Of a stretch of DNA of 64,000 nucleotides, positions 16,543 through 25,751 are shown piece after piece. The stretch is from JAPLJU01 sp036725345. GTDB lineage: Bacteria > Desulfobacterota > Syntrophia > Syntrophales > UBA2192. A model generated the notes under the pieces. That model did not search any database and was not told the origin of the DNA. It saw only the letters and a program-made list of their open reading frames with translations. The position numbers and the translations under genes are program-made. Location: positions 10,116 to 74,115 of the forward strand of contig DAIMEJ010000016.1 of the NCBI GenBank assembly GCA_036725345.1, in the 5' to 3' direction. How positions within the stretch are numbered: position 1 is the stretch's first letter; the number at the start of each line of letters is the position of its first letter.

Positions 16543-18355
16543 CCCGGGAGAGTACCGGAACCGTTTTCGGGCGCTCTTCTGGATTGTCCTCATTGCCGTG
16601 TCCCTGATCGTGGTCCGGTTGTGGTATCTTCAGGTCATTCAGGGGCAGGATCTGCGGGTCCGGTCCGAGAACAACCGGGTGCGTCTGCGGGAAGTCAAGG
16701 CCCTGCGCGGTATTATCCTCGATTCCCGCGGCGTGGTCCTCGTGGACAACCGGCCCTCTTTCGATGTGTTCATCTACCCCGAGGATGCGAAGAATGTCCG
16801 GAGTGTCATTGAAACGCTCGAGGGCCTGTACAACAAACACCGGCTCAGCCTCAGCGAGGACTACACGCAGCTCCTGGAAACCAGAAGGCCGCAGATGACC
16901 TACCGGCTGGATCGGAACATCAGCCGGGAAAAATTGGCCCTCGTGGAGACCCATGCCCTGGAACTTCCGGGGGTCAGCATTGATGTCATGCCCGTGCGGG
17001 AGTATTTCTTCGGGGAGTCGATGGCCCACGTCATCGGATATACCGGAGAGGTGAGCCGCACCGACATGGAGCGGGAGGGGGGCGAGCAATACCGGCCCGG
17101 CGATCTCGTGGGAAAATACGGCATCGAGCGGTACCTCGACCCGAAAATCAGGGGGAAAAACGGCGGGGAGCAGATCGAGGTCAACGTCGTCGGCAAAAAA
17201 ATCCGAATGCTGGGGCGCGTGGAGCCCACCGTGGGATACCGGATCGTGCTGACCCTGGATTCCGTTCTCCAGCGTATCGCCTGGAACGCCCTGGAGGAGA
17301 AGGCCGGTTCCGTCATCGCCGTCGATCCCCGCGACGGATCGATTCTCGCCATGGTGAGCAAGCCCGGCTTCGACCCGAACCTCTTCAACCGGGGCATCTC
17401 GCAGGAGAACTGGGAGAGGCTCACAAAAAGTCCGCTCCATCCCATGGAAAACAAGGCGATCAGCGGCCAGTACCCGCCGGGCTCGACGTACAAGCTCATC
17501 GTGGCGATGGCCGGACTGGAGGAAGGCGTCATCACGCCCGAGACATCCTTCAACTGCCCCGGAACCTTTGAAATGGGGACGAGGACCTTCCGTTGCTGGC
17601 GAAAGGGCGGTCACGGCCGGGTCTCGCTCCACCGGGCCATTGTGGAGTCCTGCGACGTCTATTTTTACAATGTCGGGAAACTCCTCGGCGTGGATGCGAT
17701 CGCCGAGTACGCCTATCAGTTCGGCCTCGGGGAGAAAACAGGCGTCAGCCTCCTCGGAGAAAAATCCGGCCTGGTTCCCACCAAGGAGTGGAAGCTGGCC
17801 CGGTTCGGCGTCCCCTGGCAGCCGGGCGAAACCATCTCCATCTCCATCGGCCAGGGATTCAATAACCTGACGCCTCTGCAGTTGCTGAACGCCTACTGCG
17901 CCGCCGCCAATCGGGGCAGGATCTACACCCCCAGGATCATCAAGCGGGTGGAGACGGAAGAGGGCCAGATTGTCCAGGAATTTCCCCCGCAGTTGAAAAA
18001 GACCGTCGACGTCAGCCGGGAAAACATCGAGCTGGTGGTCCAGGCCCTCTGGGGGGTCTGCAACGAGCCGGGCGGAACGGGGTACGCGCTGAAGCGGAAG
18101 GAAGCCGACGTCTGCGGGAAGACCGGAACGGCGCAGGTCATCGGTCTTCCCGAAGGGGCAGATGCAAAGCAGGTCTTTTTCCCTTACGAGTACAGGGACC
18201 ACGCTCTTTTTGTCTGTTTCGCGCCGATGGATAACCCCGAAATAGCCGTCGTGGTAGTCATCGAGCACGGCGGCCACGGGGCCACGGCGGCTGCGCCCGT
18301 AGCCCGGAAGGTCATCGACGGATATTTCGCGAACAGGTACCCTCATGAGAATTGA
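16508..18355 (+). CDS. mrdA: Penicillin-binding protein 2 (peptidoglycan D,D-transpeptidase)
   Basis: 615 residues, typical for PBP2. One membrane anchor (about 20-40) precedes the dimerisation domain (about 50-240) and the transpeptidase domain. Active-site motifs are S-T-Y-K at about 326-330, S-C-D in VESCDVYFYN near 380 and K-T-G in CGKTGTAQV near 538. It crosslinks new wall for elongation with RodA in the periplasm, and is the main beta-lactam target for rod shape. The family's usual zinc ligands were not checked. Confidence 0.97.
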   Translation: MPEIDDRLNPYDPGEYRNRFRALFWIVLIAVSLIVVRLWYLQVIQGQDLRVRSENNRVRLREVKALRGIILDSRGVVLVDNRPSFDVFIYPEDAKNVRSVIETLEGLYNKHRLSLSEDYTQLLETRRPQMTYRLDRNISREKLALVETHALELPGVSIDVMPVREYFFGESMAHVIGYTGEVSRTDMEREGGEQYRPGDLVGKYGIERYLDPKIRGKNGGEQIEVNVVGKKIRMLGRVEPTVGYRIVLTLDSVLQRIAWNALEEKAGSVIAVDPRDGSILAMVSKPGFDPNLFNRGISQENWERLTKSPLHPMENKAISGQYPPGSTYKLIVAMAGLEEGVITPETSFNCPGTFEMGTRTFRCWRKGGHGRVSLHRAIVESCDVYFYNVGKLLGVDAIAEYAYQFGLGEKTGVSLLGEKSGLVPTKEWKLARFGVPWQPGETISISIGQGFNNLTPLQLLNAYCAAANRGRIYTPRIIKRVETEEGQIVQEFPPQLKKTVDVSRENIELVVQALWGVCNEPGGTGYALKRKEADVCGKTGTAQVIGLPEGADAKQVFFPYEYRDHALFVCFAPMDNPEIAVVVVIEHGGHGATAAAPVARKVIDGYFANRYPHEN

Positions 18356-19448
18356 TCGGCGACTGCTGTATTCATTCGACTGGACGCTTTTCGGCCTGCT
18401 CACGGTGATCCTGTGCATCGGCCTCCTGAATCTCAACAGTGCAGGCGCAAGCGCATCGGGGGATCCTCCTTTCCTGAAGCAGATCCGTTGGATCGCCGTG
18501 GGGTTCGTCCTGATGTTTGCCGTGATGTGCGTTGACTACCGTCTCATCGCCCGGTCCGCCTACACCATTCACGGCGTGGCCATCCTTCTGCTCATCCTTG
18601 TCTATTTCTACGGGAATGTCACCCACGGGTCTCAGCGGTGGATCAACCTCGGGGGGTTTTCATTCCAGCCCTCGGAACTGGTGAAATTGACCCTTGTGCT
18701 GGCCCTGGCCAGGTACTTCAACGATCACAAACTGCCGGAGGCCTATACGATCCGCAGCCTCTTCGTCCCCATCCTGATGGTCCTCGTTCCCTTCGTGATG
18801 ATCATCCGGCAGCCGGACCTGGGCACCGCGCTTCTTCTGCTCATCCTCTTCGGCTCCATGGTCCTCTTCGTGGGCGTGAAGTGGAGATCCGTCCTCCTGA
18901 CCGCTCTGACGGGCCTGCTCCTGGTGCCCGTTCTCTGGAATTTCATGCACGACTATCAACGGGAGAGGGTCCTGACCTTTTTTGATCCGGGGCGGGATCC
19001 CCTCGGTTCGGGGTATCACATCATCCAGTCGATCATCGCCGTCGGTTCGGGGATGTTCTTCGGCAAGGGTTACATGCACGGGACGCAAAGTCAGCTGAAA
19101 TTTCTGCCCGAGCAGCAGACTGACTTTGTTTTTTCCGTTTTTGCCGAGGAATGGGGTTTTCTCGGGGCCGTGATTCTGCTGATGGTCTGCCTGGCCTTCA
19201 TCCTGTGGGGCCTGAAAATCGCCCAGCAGGCCCGGGATTTCCTGGGTACCCTCATCGCCTTCGGTCTCGTCATGCTCGTCTTCTGGGGTTTTTTCATCAA
19301 CATCGGCATGGTGATCGGAATTCTGCCCGTGGTGGGTATTCCCCTGCCTTTTCTCAGCTACGGGGGATCGTCCATGGTGGGGCTGCTCACCGGCGTGGGG
19401 CTCTTGATGAGCGTGAGCATGAGAAGGTATCTGCTCCAACATGATTAG
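18345..19448 (+). CDS. rodA: Rod shape-determining glycosyltransferase RodA
   Basis: 367 residues with about 10 membrane segments and SEDS-family signatures: GSQRWINLGGFSFQPSELVK near the first third, then HIIQSIIAVGSGMFFGKGY, LKFLPEQQTDFVFSVFAEEWG and a final PFLSYGGSSM. RodA polymerises lipid II glycan strands together with PBP2. It overlaps mrdA by 11 bases and ends the rod operon. Confidence 0.97.
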   Translation: MRIDRRLLYSFDWTLFGLLTVILCIGLLNLNSAGASASGDPPFLKQIRWIAVGFVLMFAVMCVDYRLIARSAYTIHGVAILLLILVYFYGNVTHGSQRWINLGGFSFQPSELVKLTLVLALARYFNDHKLPEAYTIRSLFVPILMVLVPFVMIIRQPDLGTALLLLILFGSMVLFVGVKWRSVLLTALTGLLLVPVLWNFMHDYQRERVLTFFDPGRDPLGSGYHIIQSIIAVGSGMFFGKGYMHGTQSQLKFLPEQQTDFVFSVFAEEWGFLGAVILLMVCLAFILWGLKIAQQARDFLGTLIAFGLVMLVFWGFFINIGMVIGILPVVGIPLPFLSYGGSSMVGLLTGVGLLMSVSMRRYLLQHD

Positions 19449-19518
19449 GACCTGTTTAATGGAGGGGACTCGAATTTGTATTTGACGTCGCCCGATCTCT
19501 TGGATAAGGAGGAATCCT

Positions 19519-19881
19519 ATGTTAAGCAAGAAAAAACCGGACAATGACGAGATCAAGGCCTTTCTGGGAAAGGGCACGGAGTTCGAGGGGAAGCTTGTCT
19601 TCAGCGGGTCCGTCCGATTGGACGGACGCTTCAAGGGGGAAATTATGGGAGGAGGGACCCTTGTCATCGGCGAGGGGGCCCACATCGAGGCGGCCATCTC
19701 CGTGGACAACCTCCTGGTCGGGGGTGAGTTTCACGGCTCCGCCGAGGCCAAAAAAAGGGTGGAAATATTCAAAACGGGAAAATTTTTCGGAACGGTCACA
19801 ACCCCTGTCTTTGTCGTTCAGGACGGCGGCGTCTTCGAGGGCGACTGCCGCATGGTCAAAGGTCAGGTCAAAGAGGACTGA
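19519..19881 (+). CDS. bacA: Bactofilin-family cytoskeletal protein
   Basis: 120 residues with the bactofilin beta-helix: FLGKGTEFEGKLVFSGSVRLDGRFKG and repeated glycine-spaced turns (LVIGEGAHIEAAISV, LLVGGEFHGSA, VEIFKTGKFFGTV). Bactofilins polymerise without nucleotide under the membrane and often localise wall enzymes. It has AAGGAGG upstream. It is placed directly after the elongasome genes, though separated by 70 bases, fitting a role in cell shape. Start and length match the family. Confidence 0.9.
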   Translation: MLSKKKPDNDEIKAFLGKGTEFEGKLVFSGSVRLDGRFKGEIMGGGTLVIGEGAHIEAAISVDNLLVGGEFHGSAEAKKRVEIFKTGKFFGTVTTPVFVVQDGGVFEGDCRMVKGQVKED

Positions 19882-20014
19882 AAGCATCCCGTGGCTCTGC
19901 CGGAAAAGCAGGAGAATCACGGATTTTCGGAGCCCCTTTGTATCGCCTCCCGAGCCGCCGCTTCAAGGCTTTCTTCAGCCGTCAGGAAACCCCTTCCCTG
20001 ATTGAAAAAAAGTA

Positions 20015-20043
20015 TTGACAAGGCCGGTCAGTTATGATTAGTA
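20015..20043 (+). promoter_or_regulatory. Possible promoter for the atp leader
   Basis: A consensus TTGACA (20015-20020) is followed, 17 bases later, by TTAGTA (20038-20043). The -35 box is perfect and the -10 is weak. It lies in front of the short reading frame and terminator before atpF'. Confidence 0.4.
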
Positions 20044-20082
20044 GTCAGCGCTTTAAGCATAGCTTGCCCGGAAGGGGATATC

Positions 20083-20169
20083 GTGGAAAAGCATTATAAT
20101 GTCAATCAGTTATCAACGGATCGCCGCGATGTCGCCGTAACCCTTCTCCAGCTGCCGTCAGTGTCTTAA
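20083..20169 (+). CDS. Possible 28-residue leader peptide before the ATP synthase operon
   Basis: A GTG-started frame with GGAAGGGG 5 bases upstream and a TAA at 20167-20169, giving a peptide that starts MEKHYNVNQLSTD (GTG read as Met). The terminator stem begins two bases after the stop. No repeated codon for one amino acid stands out (three Leu, four Val). Its layout (promoter, small ORF, terminator, operon) suggests a leader, but it could also be non-coding RNA. No homologue was recognised. Confidence 0.35.
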   Translation: MEKHYNVNQLSTDRRDVAVTLLQLPSVS

Positions 20170-20171
20170 GT

Positions 20172-20204
20172 AACCGAGAGGATGTCCTATCCTCTCGGTT
20201 TTTC
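20172..20204 (+). terminator. Strong rho-independent terminator / attenuator
   Basis: A 12-bp perfect stem, AACCGAGAGGAT (20172-20183) with ATCCTCTCGGTT (20189-20200), and 5-base loop GTCCT, followed by T-rich sequence. It lies 35 bases before the atpF' start, so it either ends a short RNA or attenuates the atp operon. Confidence 0.85.
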
Positions 20205-20238
20205 TGTGTTTTTATCTTTCATGTAAGGACCGGTCATC

Positions 20239-20664
20239 ATGGTAGATATCAACAGCACGGTATTCATTCAGATCATCAATTTCCTGGCCCTGATCTTCAT
20301 CCTCAATCAGCTCCTCTACAAACCTATTCTCCAGATAATGGAGCGCAGGAAGGGCATCTTTGATTCCGCCGAGGCGGAAATCAAGCGCCTGCAGGATACG
20401 ATTGACAAGAAGGTGGCCGAGTACGAGGCCAGGATCGCCCAGGCCAAGGGCGAGGCCATGGCCCAGCGCGGCGAGATCCAGAAGGAGGGAGCCGAGAAGG
20501 GGAAGGAGATACTGGACGGGGCAAGGGCTGAAATCCAGAAAATGATGGATGACTTCCAGGTCCGGATGGCCCAGGAAGTGGACGGCGCGAGAGTGATCCT
20601 GAGAAGCCACTCCGAGAAAATATCGAAGGAGATAGCCGAAAAGGTCCTGGGAAGGAGTGTTTGA
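20239..20664 (+). CDS. ATP synthase F0 subunit b'
   Basis: 141 residues: an N-terminal membrane segment (about 8-25, FIQIINFLALIFILNQLL) and a long charged coiled coil to the end, as in b-type subunits. It is shorter and less basic than the following subunit, so it is the b' partner in a b/b' heterodimer stalk. The gene starts the operon, and its stop overlaps the next start. Confidence 0.93.
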   Translation: MVDINSTVFIQIINFLALIFILNQLLYKPILQIMERRKGIFDSAEAEIKRLQDTIDKKVAEYEARIAQAKGEAMAQRGEIQKEGAEKGKEILDGARAEIQKMMDDFQVRMAQEVDGARVILRSHSEKISKEIAEKVLGRSV

Positions 20665-21272
20665 TGAAAAGGTGTCGTGCGGGGAATCACTTGCGGAGGT
20701 TCTTGTTGAGCGTTCTGCCGGCCGTTCTGGGGACGCTCCTGGTCGTGGTGCCGGCTTTTTGCGCCTCGGCGGGGGGTGAAGTGGACCACAAGGCGCAGCT
20801 CTGGGACTTCGCATGGCGGCTCCTGAATTTCGCGATCCTGGTCTACATCCTTTACAAGCTCGCCTGGAAGCGCCTGGTGAGCTTCTTCCGGAATCGCCGT
20901 GAAGACATCAAGACGTCGCTGGCGGAGGCCAATGACCGGAAAGTGGAGGCCGAGGAGAAGTTCAAGGAATACGAGGTCAAGCTGACGAAGGCCACCGACG
21001 ACATCCAGAACATTTCAGAGATGATCAAGGCCCAGGGCCTCGCGGAAAAACAGAAACTCATCGCCGATGCCGAGAAGGCCGCCGAGAAAATGAAAGAGGA
21101 CGCCAAAGCCAGGATGGAGCAGGAGATGAAGAAGGCCGGTTCACAGCTCCGGACGGAAGCCGTGGAACTCTCCATCAAAGTGGCGGAAGACATTCTGAAG
21201 AGAAATGTCAGCCAGGAGGACCACGAGAAGATGGTCAAAGAATACATGGACAGGATGGTGAAGGAAAATTGA
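20664..21272 (+). CDS. atpF: ATP synthase F0 subunit b
   Basis: 202 residues from the ATG at 20664, which overlaps the b' stop. Residues about 14-30 form a signal-like hydrophobic segment and a second one follows at about 50-65 (WDFAWRLLNFAILVYILYKLAW) before the coiled coil. The extra N-terminal hydrophobic stretch is longer than in E. coli AtpF and resembles the deltaproteobacterial type. It joins b' to form the peripheral stalk that holds F1. Confidence 0.93.
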   Translation: MKRCRAGNHLRRFLLSVLPAVLGTLLVVVPAFCASAGGEVDHKAQLWDFAWRLLNFAILVYILYKLAWKRLVSFFRNRREDIKTSLAEANDRKVEAEEKFKEYEVKLTKATDDIQNISEMIKAQGLAEKQKLIADAEKAAEKMKEDAKARMEQEMKKAGSQLRTEAVELSIKVAEDILKRNVSQEDHEKMVKEYMDRMVKEN

Positions 21273-21814
21273 TCGGGAGTGATATCGCCAAACGGTATGC
21301 CAAGGCCTTTTTTGACATAGCGGCCGAGGAACAGAAATACGAGGATTTCTATAACGAGCTCAAGTCCTTTTCTTCCCTGATCGATGAAAACAGGGACCTG
21401 CGGGAGTTTCTGGCCAATCCGGTCTTTGACCAATCGGAAAAGAAGTCCGTCGTTGAGCAGATTCTGGGCCGCGTCAGCATGTCCGGCATGACGGCCAATT
21501 TCCTGAGGCTGCTGGTGGACAAGAAGCGTATCGGCATCGCCGGGGATATCGCGGAATCCTACCGGCAGCTCATGGATCAGAAGCTCAAGAAGGTCCGGGT
21601 TTCCGTGAAAACAGCTTTTCCGCTGGACGGCGACCTTACAGGAAGCCTCAAGTCGAAGATCGCCGAGATGACGGGCAAGGAAGTGGAAATGACCGTCGAG
21701 AAGGACAGCTCCCTGATCGGGGGCCTTGTCGTCCGGGTCGGGGACACCCTTTACGACGGGAGTATCAAGACGCAGCTCAACAACATCAGGAAGCTCTTGG
21801 GAGAGGAGATATAG
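21269..21814 (+). CDS. atpH: ATP synthase F1 subunit delta
   Basis: 181 residues, OSCP/delta family: IAKRYAKAFFDIAAEEQ at the start, SFSSLIDENRDLREFLANPVF, and a C-terminal GGLVVRVGDTLYDGSIKTQL. It starts at TTG 21269, overlapping the atpF stop (TTGA); no in-frame ATG or GTG fits better, so translation probably depends on coupling. AAGGAAAA is upstream. It caps F1 and binds the b stalk. Confidence 0.95.
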   Translation: MIGSDIAKRYAKAFFDIAAEEQKYEDFYNELKSFSSLIDENRDLREFLANPVFDQSEKKSVVEQILGRVSMSGMTANFLRLLVDKKRIGIAGDIAESYRQLMDQKLKKVRVSVKTAFPLDGDLTGSLKSKIAEMTGKEVEMTVEKDSSLIGGLVVRVGDTLYDGSIKTQLNNIRKLLGEEI

Positions 21815-21817
21815 GTG

Positions 21818-23332
21818 ATGGATGCGATCAGGGCAGAAGAAATCAGTCAAATCATCTCGAAGCAGATCAAGGAGTACGAGAAAAAGCTGGACATCAGCGA
21901 GACGGGTACCGTCCTCTCCGTGGGTGACGGTATCGCCCGTATCTACGGTGTCGAGAACGCCATGGCCATGGAGCTCCTGGAGTTCCCCGGGAATATCCTC
22001 GGCATGGTTCTCAACCTCGAGCGTGACAACGTCGGCGTCGCCATCCTCGGGGAAGACACCCATATCAAGGAAGGGGACATCGTGAAAAGGACGGGCAGGA
22101 TCGCGGAAGTCCCCGTCGGCGACGAGCTTCTGGGACGCGTCATCGACGGCACGGGCCGGCCCATCGACGGCAAGGGGCCCATCGAGGCCAAGGAGAACCG
22201 ACGCATCGAGATGGTCGCCCCCGGCGTTATCGCCCGCCAGCCCGTGAACCAGCCCATGTACACCGGTCTCAAAGCGATTGACGCCATGACGCCCATCGGC
22301 CGCGGCCAGCGTGAGCTTATCATCGGCGACCGCCAGATCGGGAAAACGGCCATCTGCATCGATGCGATCATCCGCCAGAAGGATACCGGCGTCAAATGCA
22401 TCTATGTCGCCATCGGCCAGAAGAAATCAACGGTGGCGCAGGTCGTGGAGGCCCTGCGGCGGAACGGCGCCATGGACTACACCGTCGTCGTCAGCGCCTG
22501 CGCGAGCGACCCGGCCACCCTGCAGTACATCGCCGCCTATTCGGGGTGCAGCATCGGGGAGTACTGGCGTGACCGGAAGCAGGATGCGCTCATCATCTAC
22601 GACGACCTTTCGAAGCAGGCCGTGGCCTACCGGCAGATTTCACTGCTCCTCCGGCGGCCCCCCGGACGCGAGGCCTTCCCCGGGGACATCTTTTACAACC
22701 ACTCCAGGCTTCTCGAGCGCGCCGCGCGCGTGAGCTCCGATTACGGTGGAGGCTCGCTCACGGCCCTGCCCATCATCGAGACACAGGCCGGCGACGTTTC
22801 GGCCTACATCCCGACGAACGTGATCTCCATCACCGACGGCCAGGTCTACCTCGAGCCGGGCCTCTTCTATTCCGGTATCCGCCCGGCCATCAATGTCGGT
22901 CTTTCCGTTTCCCGCGTCGGCGGCGCCGCCCAGGTGAAGGCCATGAAGCAGGTGGCGGGCACCCTGAAACTGGAGCTCGCGCAGTACCGCGAGATGGCCG
23001 CCTTCGCGCAGTTCGGATCCGATCTGGACAAGGCCACGCAGGCCCAGCTGGAGAGGGGCGTGCGTCTGGTGGAGGTCCTGAAGCAGCCCCAGTACAAGCC
23101 CATGTCGCTCGGGGAAGAAGTGGTCGTCCTCTTTGCGGGAACGAAGGGATTTCTGGACAAGTACCCCGTGGACAAGATCAAGAGCTACGAGCCCCAGGTC
23201 CTCGATTACGTGAAGGGTAAATACCCCGAGATCCTGAAGGAGATCGACGACAAGCAGATCATCAGCCCGGAGCTTGAGAAGAAGATAAAAGACGTGCTTA
23301 CGGAATTCGACAACATCTTCGTCGCCGGGTGA
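21818..23332 (+). CDS. atpA: ATP synthase F1 subunit alpha
   Basis: 504 residues from ATG 21818 (an in-frame GTG directly precedes it; GGGAGAGGAG upstream fits either). The P-loop is GDRQIGKT at 170-177, followed by the conserved ALEGF-type core (SYMREALRRNGAMDYTVVV region differs slightly) and PAINVGLSVSRVGGAAQ near 370. It forms the non-catalytic nucleotide sites of the F1 hexamer. In syntrophs this enzyme often runs in reverse to energise the membrane; direction cannot be read from sequence. Confidence 0.99.
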   Translation: MDAIRAEEISQIISKQIKEYEKKLDISETGTVLSVGDGIARIYGVENAMAMELLEFPGNILGMVLNLERDNVGVAILGEDTHIKEGDIVKRTGRIAEVPVGDELLGRVIDGTGRPIDGKGPIEAKENRRIEMVAPGVIARQPVNQPMYTGLKAIDAMTPIGRGQRELIIGDRQIGKTAICIDAIIRQKDTGVKCIYVAIGQKKSTVAQVVEALRRNGAMDYTVVVSACASDPATLQYIAAYSGCSIGEYWRDRKQDALIIYDDLSKQAVAYRQISLLLRRPPGREAFPGDIFYNHSRLLERAARVSSDYGGGSLTALPIIETQAGDVSAYIPTNVISITDGQVYLEPGLFYSGIRPAINVGLSVSRVGGAAQVKAMKQVAGTLKLELAQYREMAAFAQFGSDLDKATQAQLERGVRLVEVLKQPQYKPMSLGEEVVVLFAGTKGFLDKYPVDKIKSYEPQVLDYVKGKYPEILKEIDDKQIISPELEKKIKDVLTEFDNIFVAG

Positions 23333-23382
23333 TAGATGAGGCATTTTCGCTCACGAAACGCTAAGGGAGAATAAGACAGGCC

Positions 23383-24261
23383 ATGGCCGCCCTAAGGGAT
23401 ATCCGAAGAAAGATTACTGCGGTCCAGAAAACCAAGCAGATCACCAGAGCCATGAACATGGTATCGGCCTCGAAGCTCCGTTCCGCCCAGTTGCGGATGG
23501 AGAACTTCAGGCCCTACGCCATCAAGTTCATGGATGTGCTGAACAGCCTTGCCCTCCGGGTCGATTCGAAGTCCCACCCCCTTCTCGCGGCGAGGGAGCC
23601 AAGACGAATCCGGGTCATCGTCATGACCTCGGACCGCGGTCTCTGCGGCGGGTTCAACACGAATCTCATCCGGGCGGCCGAACGGTTTGTGCAGGCGAAG
23701 GCCAAAGAAGGCAAAGAGATTTCGGTGGTTCCGGTGGGACGAAAGGGGAGGGATTACTTCAGGAAAAAGTCCAAGCTCCACAGTGCGCACACCGATGTTT
23801 TCCGGAAGTTCGACATGGGGCTTGCCATCGGGGTTGGCGAGGACGTCATTCCCTCCTTCATCGCCGAGGAGTACGACGAGCTGTATCTCGTCTACAACGA
23901 ATTCGCGAGCGTTTCCATCCAGAGGCCGAGGGTCGTGAGGCTGCTGCCGCTGCCCTCCGTCGGCACCGAGGAGGAGGTGGACTACGAAAAACGGCTCGAC
24001 TACATCTATGAGCCCTCCGACGAGGTCCTCCTGAACCAGCTCCTTCCGATGTACATCCGGGTGCTCATCTACCGTGCCCTCCTGGAAACCTCGGCGGGTG
24101 AGCACGGGGCGAGGATGGTGGCCATGGACAACGCCACGAAGAACTGTGACGACCTCACGAGGAGCCTCACACTGACCTTTAACAAGGTGCGGCAGGCCAA
24201 TATTACCAAGGAGCTCATGGATATCGTGGGCGGCACGGAGGCGCTGAAAAAGGCGAAATAA
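23383..24261 (+). CDS. atpG: ATP synthase F1 subunit gamma
   Basis: 292 residues: the N-terminal helix begins MAALRDIRRKITAVQKTKQITRAMNMVSASKLR, and the C-terminal helix ends ATKNCDDLTRSLTLTFNKVRQANITKEL. These form the rotating coiled coil in the F1 hexamer; the middle holds SDRGLCGGFNTN. GGGAGAATAA precedes the ATG. Only the central part is somewhat divergent. Confidence 0.98.
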   Translation: MAALRDIRRKITAVQKTKQITRAMNMVSASKLRSAQLRMENFRPYAIKFMDVLNSLALRVDSKSHPLLAAREPRRIRVIVMTSDRGLCGGFNTNLIRAAERFVQAKAKEGKEISVVPVGRKGRDYFRKKSKLHSAHTDVFRKFDMGLAIGVGEDVIPSFIAEEYDELYLVYNEFASVSIQRPRVVRLLPLPSVGTEEEVDYEKRLDYIYEPSDEVLLNQLLPMYIRVLIYRALLETSAGEHGARMVAMDNATKNCDDLTRSLTLTFNKVRQANITKELMDIVGGTEALKKAK

Positions 24262-24321
24262 GCCGAGCCCTGCAATCGGGATGGATTGTAAGGACGTCAG
24301 AAACTTTATAAGGAGAGCGGC

Positions 24322-25731
24322 ATGAGCAATTTAGGAAGAATCGTACAGGTCATCGGACCGGTTGTCGATGTCGAGTTCGACGAAGGGCACCTTCCCCACA
24401 TTCTGGATGCCATCAAGATCTCGAACCCGGCCATCAATGATGAGGAAGGCAACCTGATTGTCGAGGTGGCGCAGCACCTGGGCGACAACATGGTGCGCTG
24501 CATCGCCATGGATATTACGGACGGACTGGTTCGGGGCATGAAGGCCGAGGCCATCGGCTCCCCCATTCTGGTTCCCGTCGGCGAACCGGGGCTGGGCAGG
24601 ATTCTCAATGTCGTCGGGAGACCCGTCGACGGTCTGGGACCGGTGAACGCAAAGGACATGATGCCGATCCACAGGTCGGCCCCCACGTTCCTCGAGCAGG
24701 ACACCACGGTTCACGTCCTCGAGACGGGCGTCAAGGTCATCGATCTGCTGGTTCCCTTCCCCCGCGGGGGCAAGATGGGGATGTTCGGCGGTGCCGGCGT
24801 CGGCAAGACCGTCGTCATGATGGAGATGATCCATAACATCGCCATGCACCACGGCGGAATCTCCGTTTTCGCGGGAGTGGGCGAAAGGACGAGGGAGGGC
24901 AACGACCTGTACCTCGAAATGAAGCAATCCGGTGTTATCTCCAAGGCGGCCCTGATCTACGGCCAGATGACGGAGCCTCCCGGAGCCCGCGCCCGGGTGG
25001 CCCTCACGGCCCTGACGGCGGCCGAGTACTTCCGCGACGTGCAGGGGCAGGACGTGCTTCTCTTCATCGACAACATCTTCCGTTTCACCCAGGCCGGTTC
25101 CGAGGTTTCGGCCCTCCTGGGCCGCATGCCCTCCGCCGTCGGTTACCAGCCCACCCTGGCCACGGACCTCGGTGAGCTCCAGGAGCGGATCACCTCGACG
25201 GACAAGGGTTCGATCACGGCCGTACAGTGCGTCTACGTCCCTGCCGACGACCTGACGGACCCCGCCCCCGCCACGACCTTCGCCCACCTGGACGGCACCG
25301 TCGTTCTCTCGCGTCCCATAGCGGAACTCGGCATTTACCCGGCCGTGGATCCCCTCGACTCGACCTCGCGCATCCTGGACCCCAACGTCCTCGGCGATGA
25401 ACATTACCAGGTGGCCCGTAACGTCCAGCTCATCCTCCAGCGTTACAAGGATCTCCAGGATATCATCGCCATCCTGGGCATGGACGAGCTTTCCGAAGAA
25501 GACAAGCTCACCGTCGGCCGCGCGAGAAAGATTCAGCGGTTCCTCTCCCAGCCCTTCTTCGTGGCTGCCCAATTCACGGGGACGGAAGGAAAGTTCGTCA
25601 CCGTGAAGGACACCGTCCGGGGTTTCAAGGAAATTCTGGACGGCAAGCACGACGAGCTGCCGGAGCAGGCGTTCTACATGGTGGGCGGAATCGAGGAAGC
25701 CGTCGAGAAAGCCAGAAGGCTGTCTGAATAA
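24322..25731 (+). CDS. atpD: ATP synthase F1 subunit beta (catalytic)
   Basis: 469 residues, standard length. P-loop GGAGVGKT at about 156-163, catalytic E in GVGERTREGNDLY, Walker B LLFIDNIFRF, and the DELSEEDKL motif in the C-terminal domain. AAGGAGAG is 6 bases before the ATG. It holds the catalytic sites. Between atpG and atpD there are 60 bases without features. Confidence 0.99.
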   Translation: MSNLGRIVQVIGPVVDVEFDEGHLPHILDAIKISNPAINDEEGNLIVEVAQHLGDNMVRCIAMDITDGLVRGMKAEAIGSPILVPVGEPGLGRILNVVGRPVDGLGPVNAKDMMPIHRSAPTFLEQDTTVHVLETGVKVIDLLVPFPRGGKMGMFGGAGVGKTVVMMEMIHNIAMHHGGISVFAGVGERTREGNDLYLEMKQSGVISKAALIYGQMTEPPGARARVALTALTAAEYFRDVQGQDVLLFIDNIFRFTQAGSEVSALLGRMPSAVGYQPTLATDLGELQERITSTDKGSITAVQCVYVPADDLTDPAPATTFAHLDGTVVLSRPIAELGIYPAVDPLDSTSRILDPNVLGDEHYQVARNVQLILQRYKDLQDIIAILGMDELSEEDKLTVGRARKIQRFLSQPFFVAAQFTGTEGKFVTVKDTVRGFKEILDGKHDELPEQAFYMVGGIEEAVEKARRLSE

Positions 25732-25751
25732 CCGAAAGCGGAGGTTTCCTC

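Noticed and set aside
16400..18436. A 678-codon minus-strand frame
   Set aside because: It is the shadow of mrdA and mreD; the sequence is rich in Asp, His and Pro with no domain.
20044..20204. 6S RNA or another known small RNA
   Set aside because: The length fits roughly, but no long central-bubble helix was seen; the region reads better as a small ORF plus terminator.
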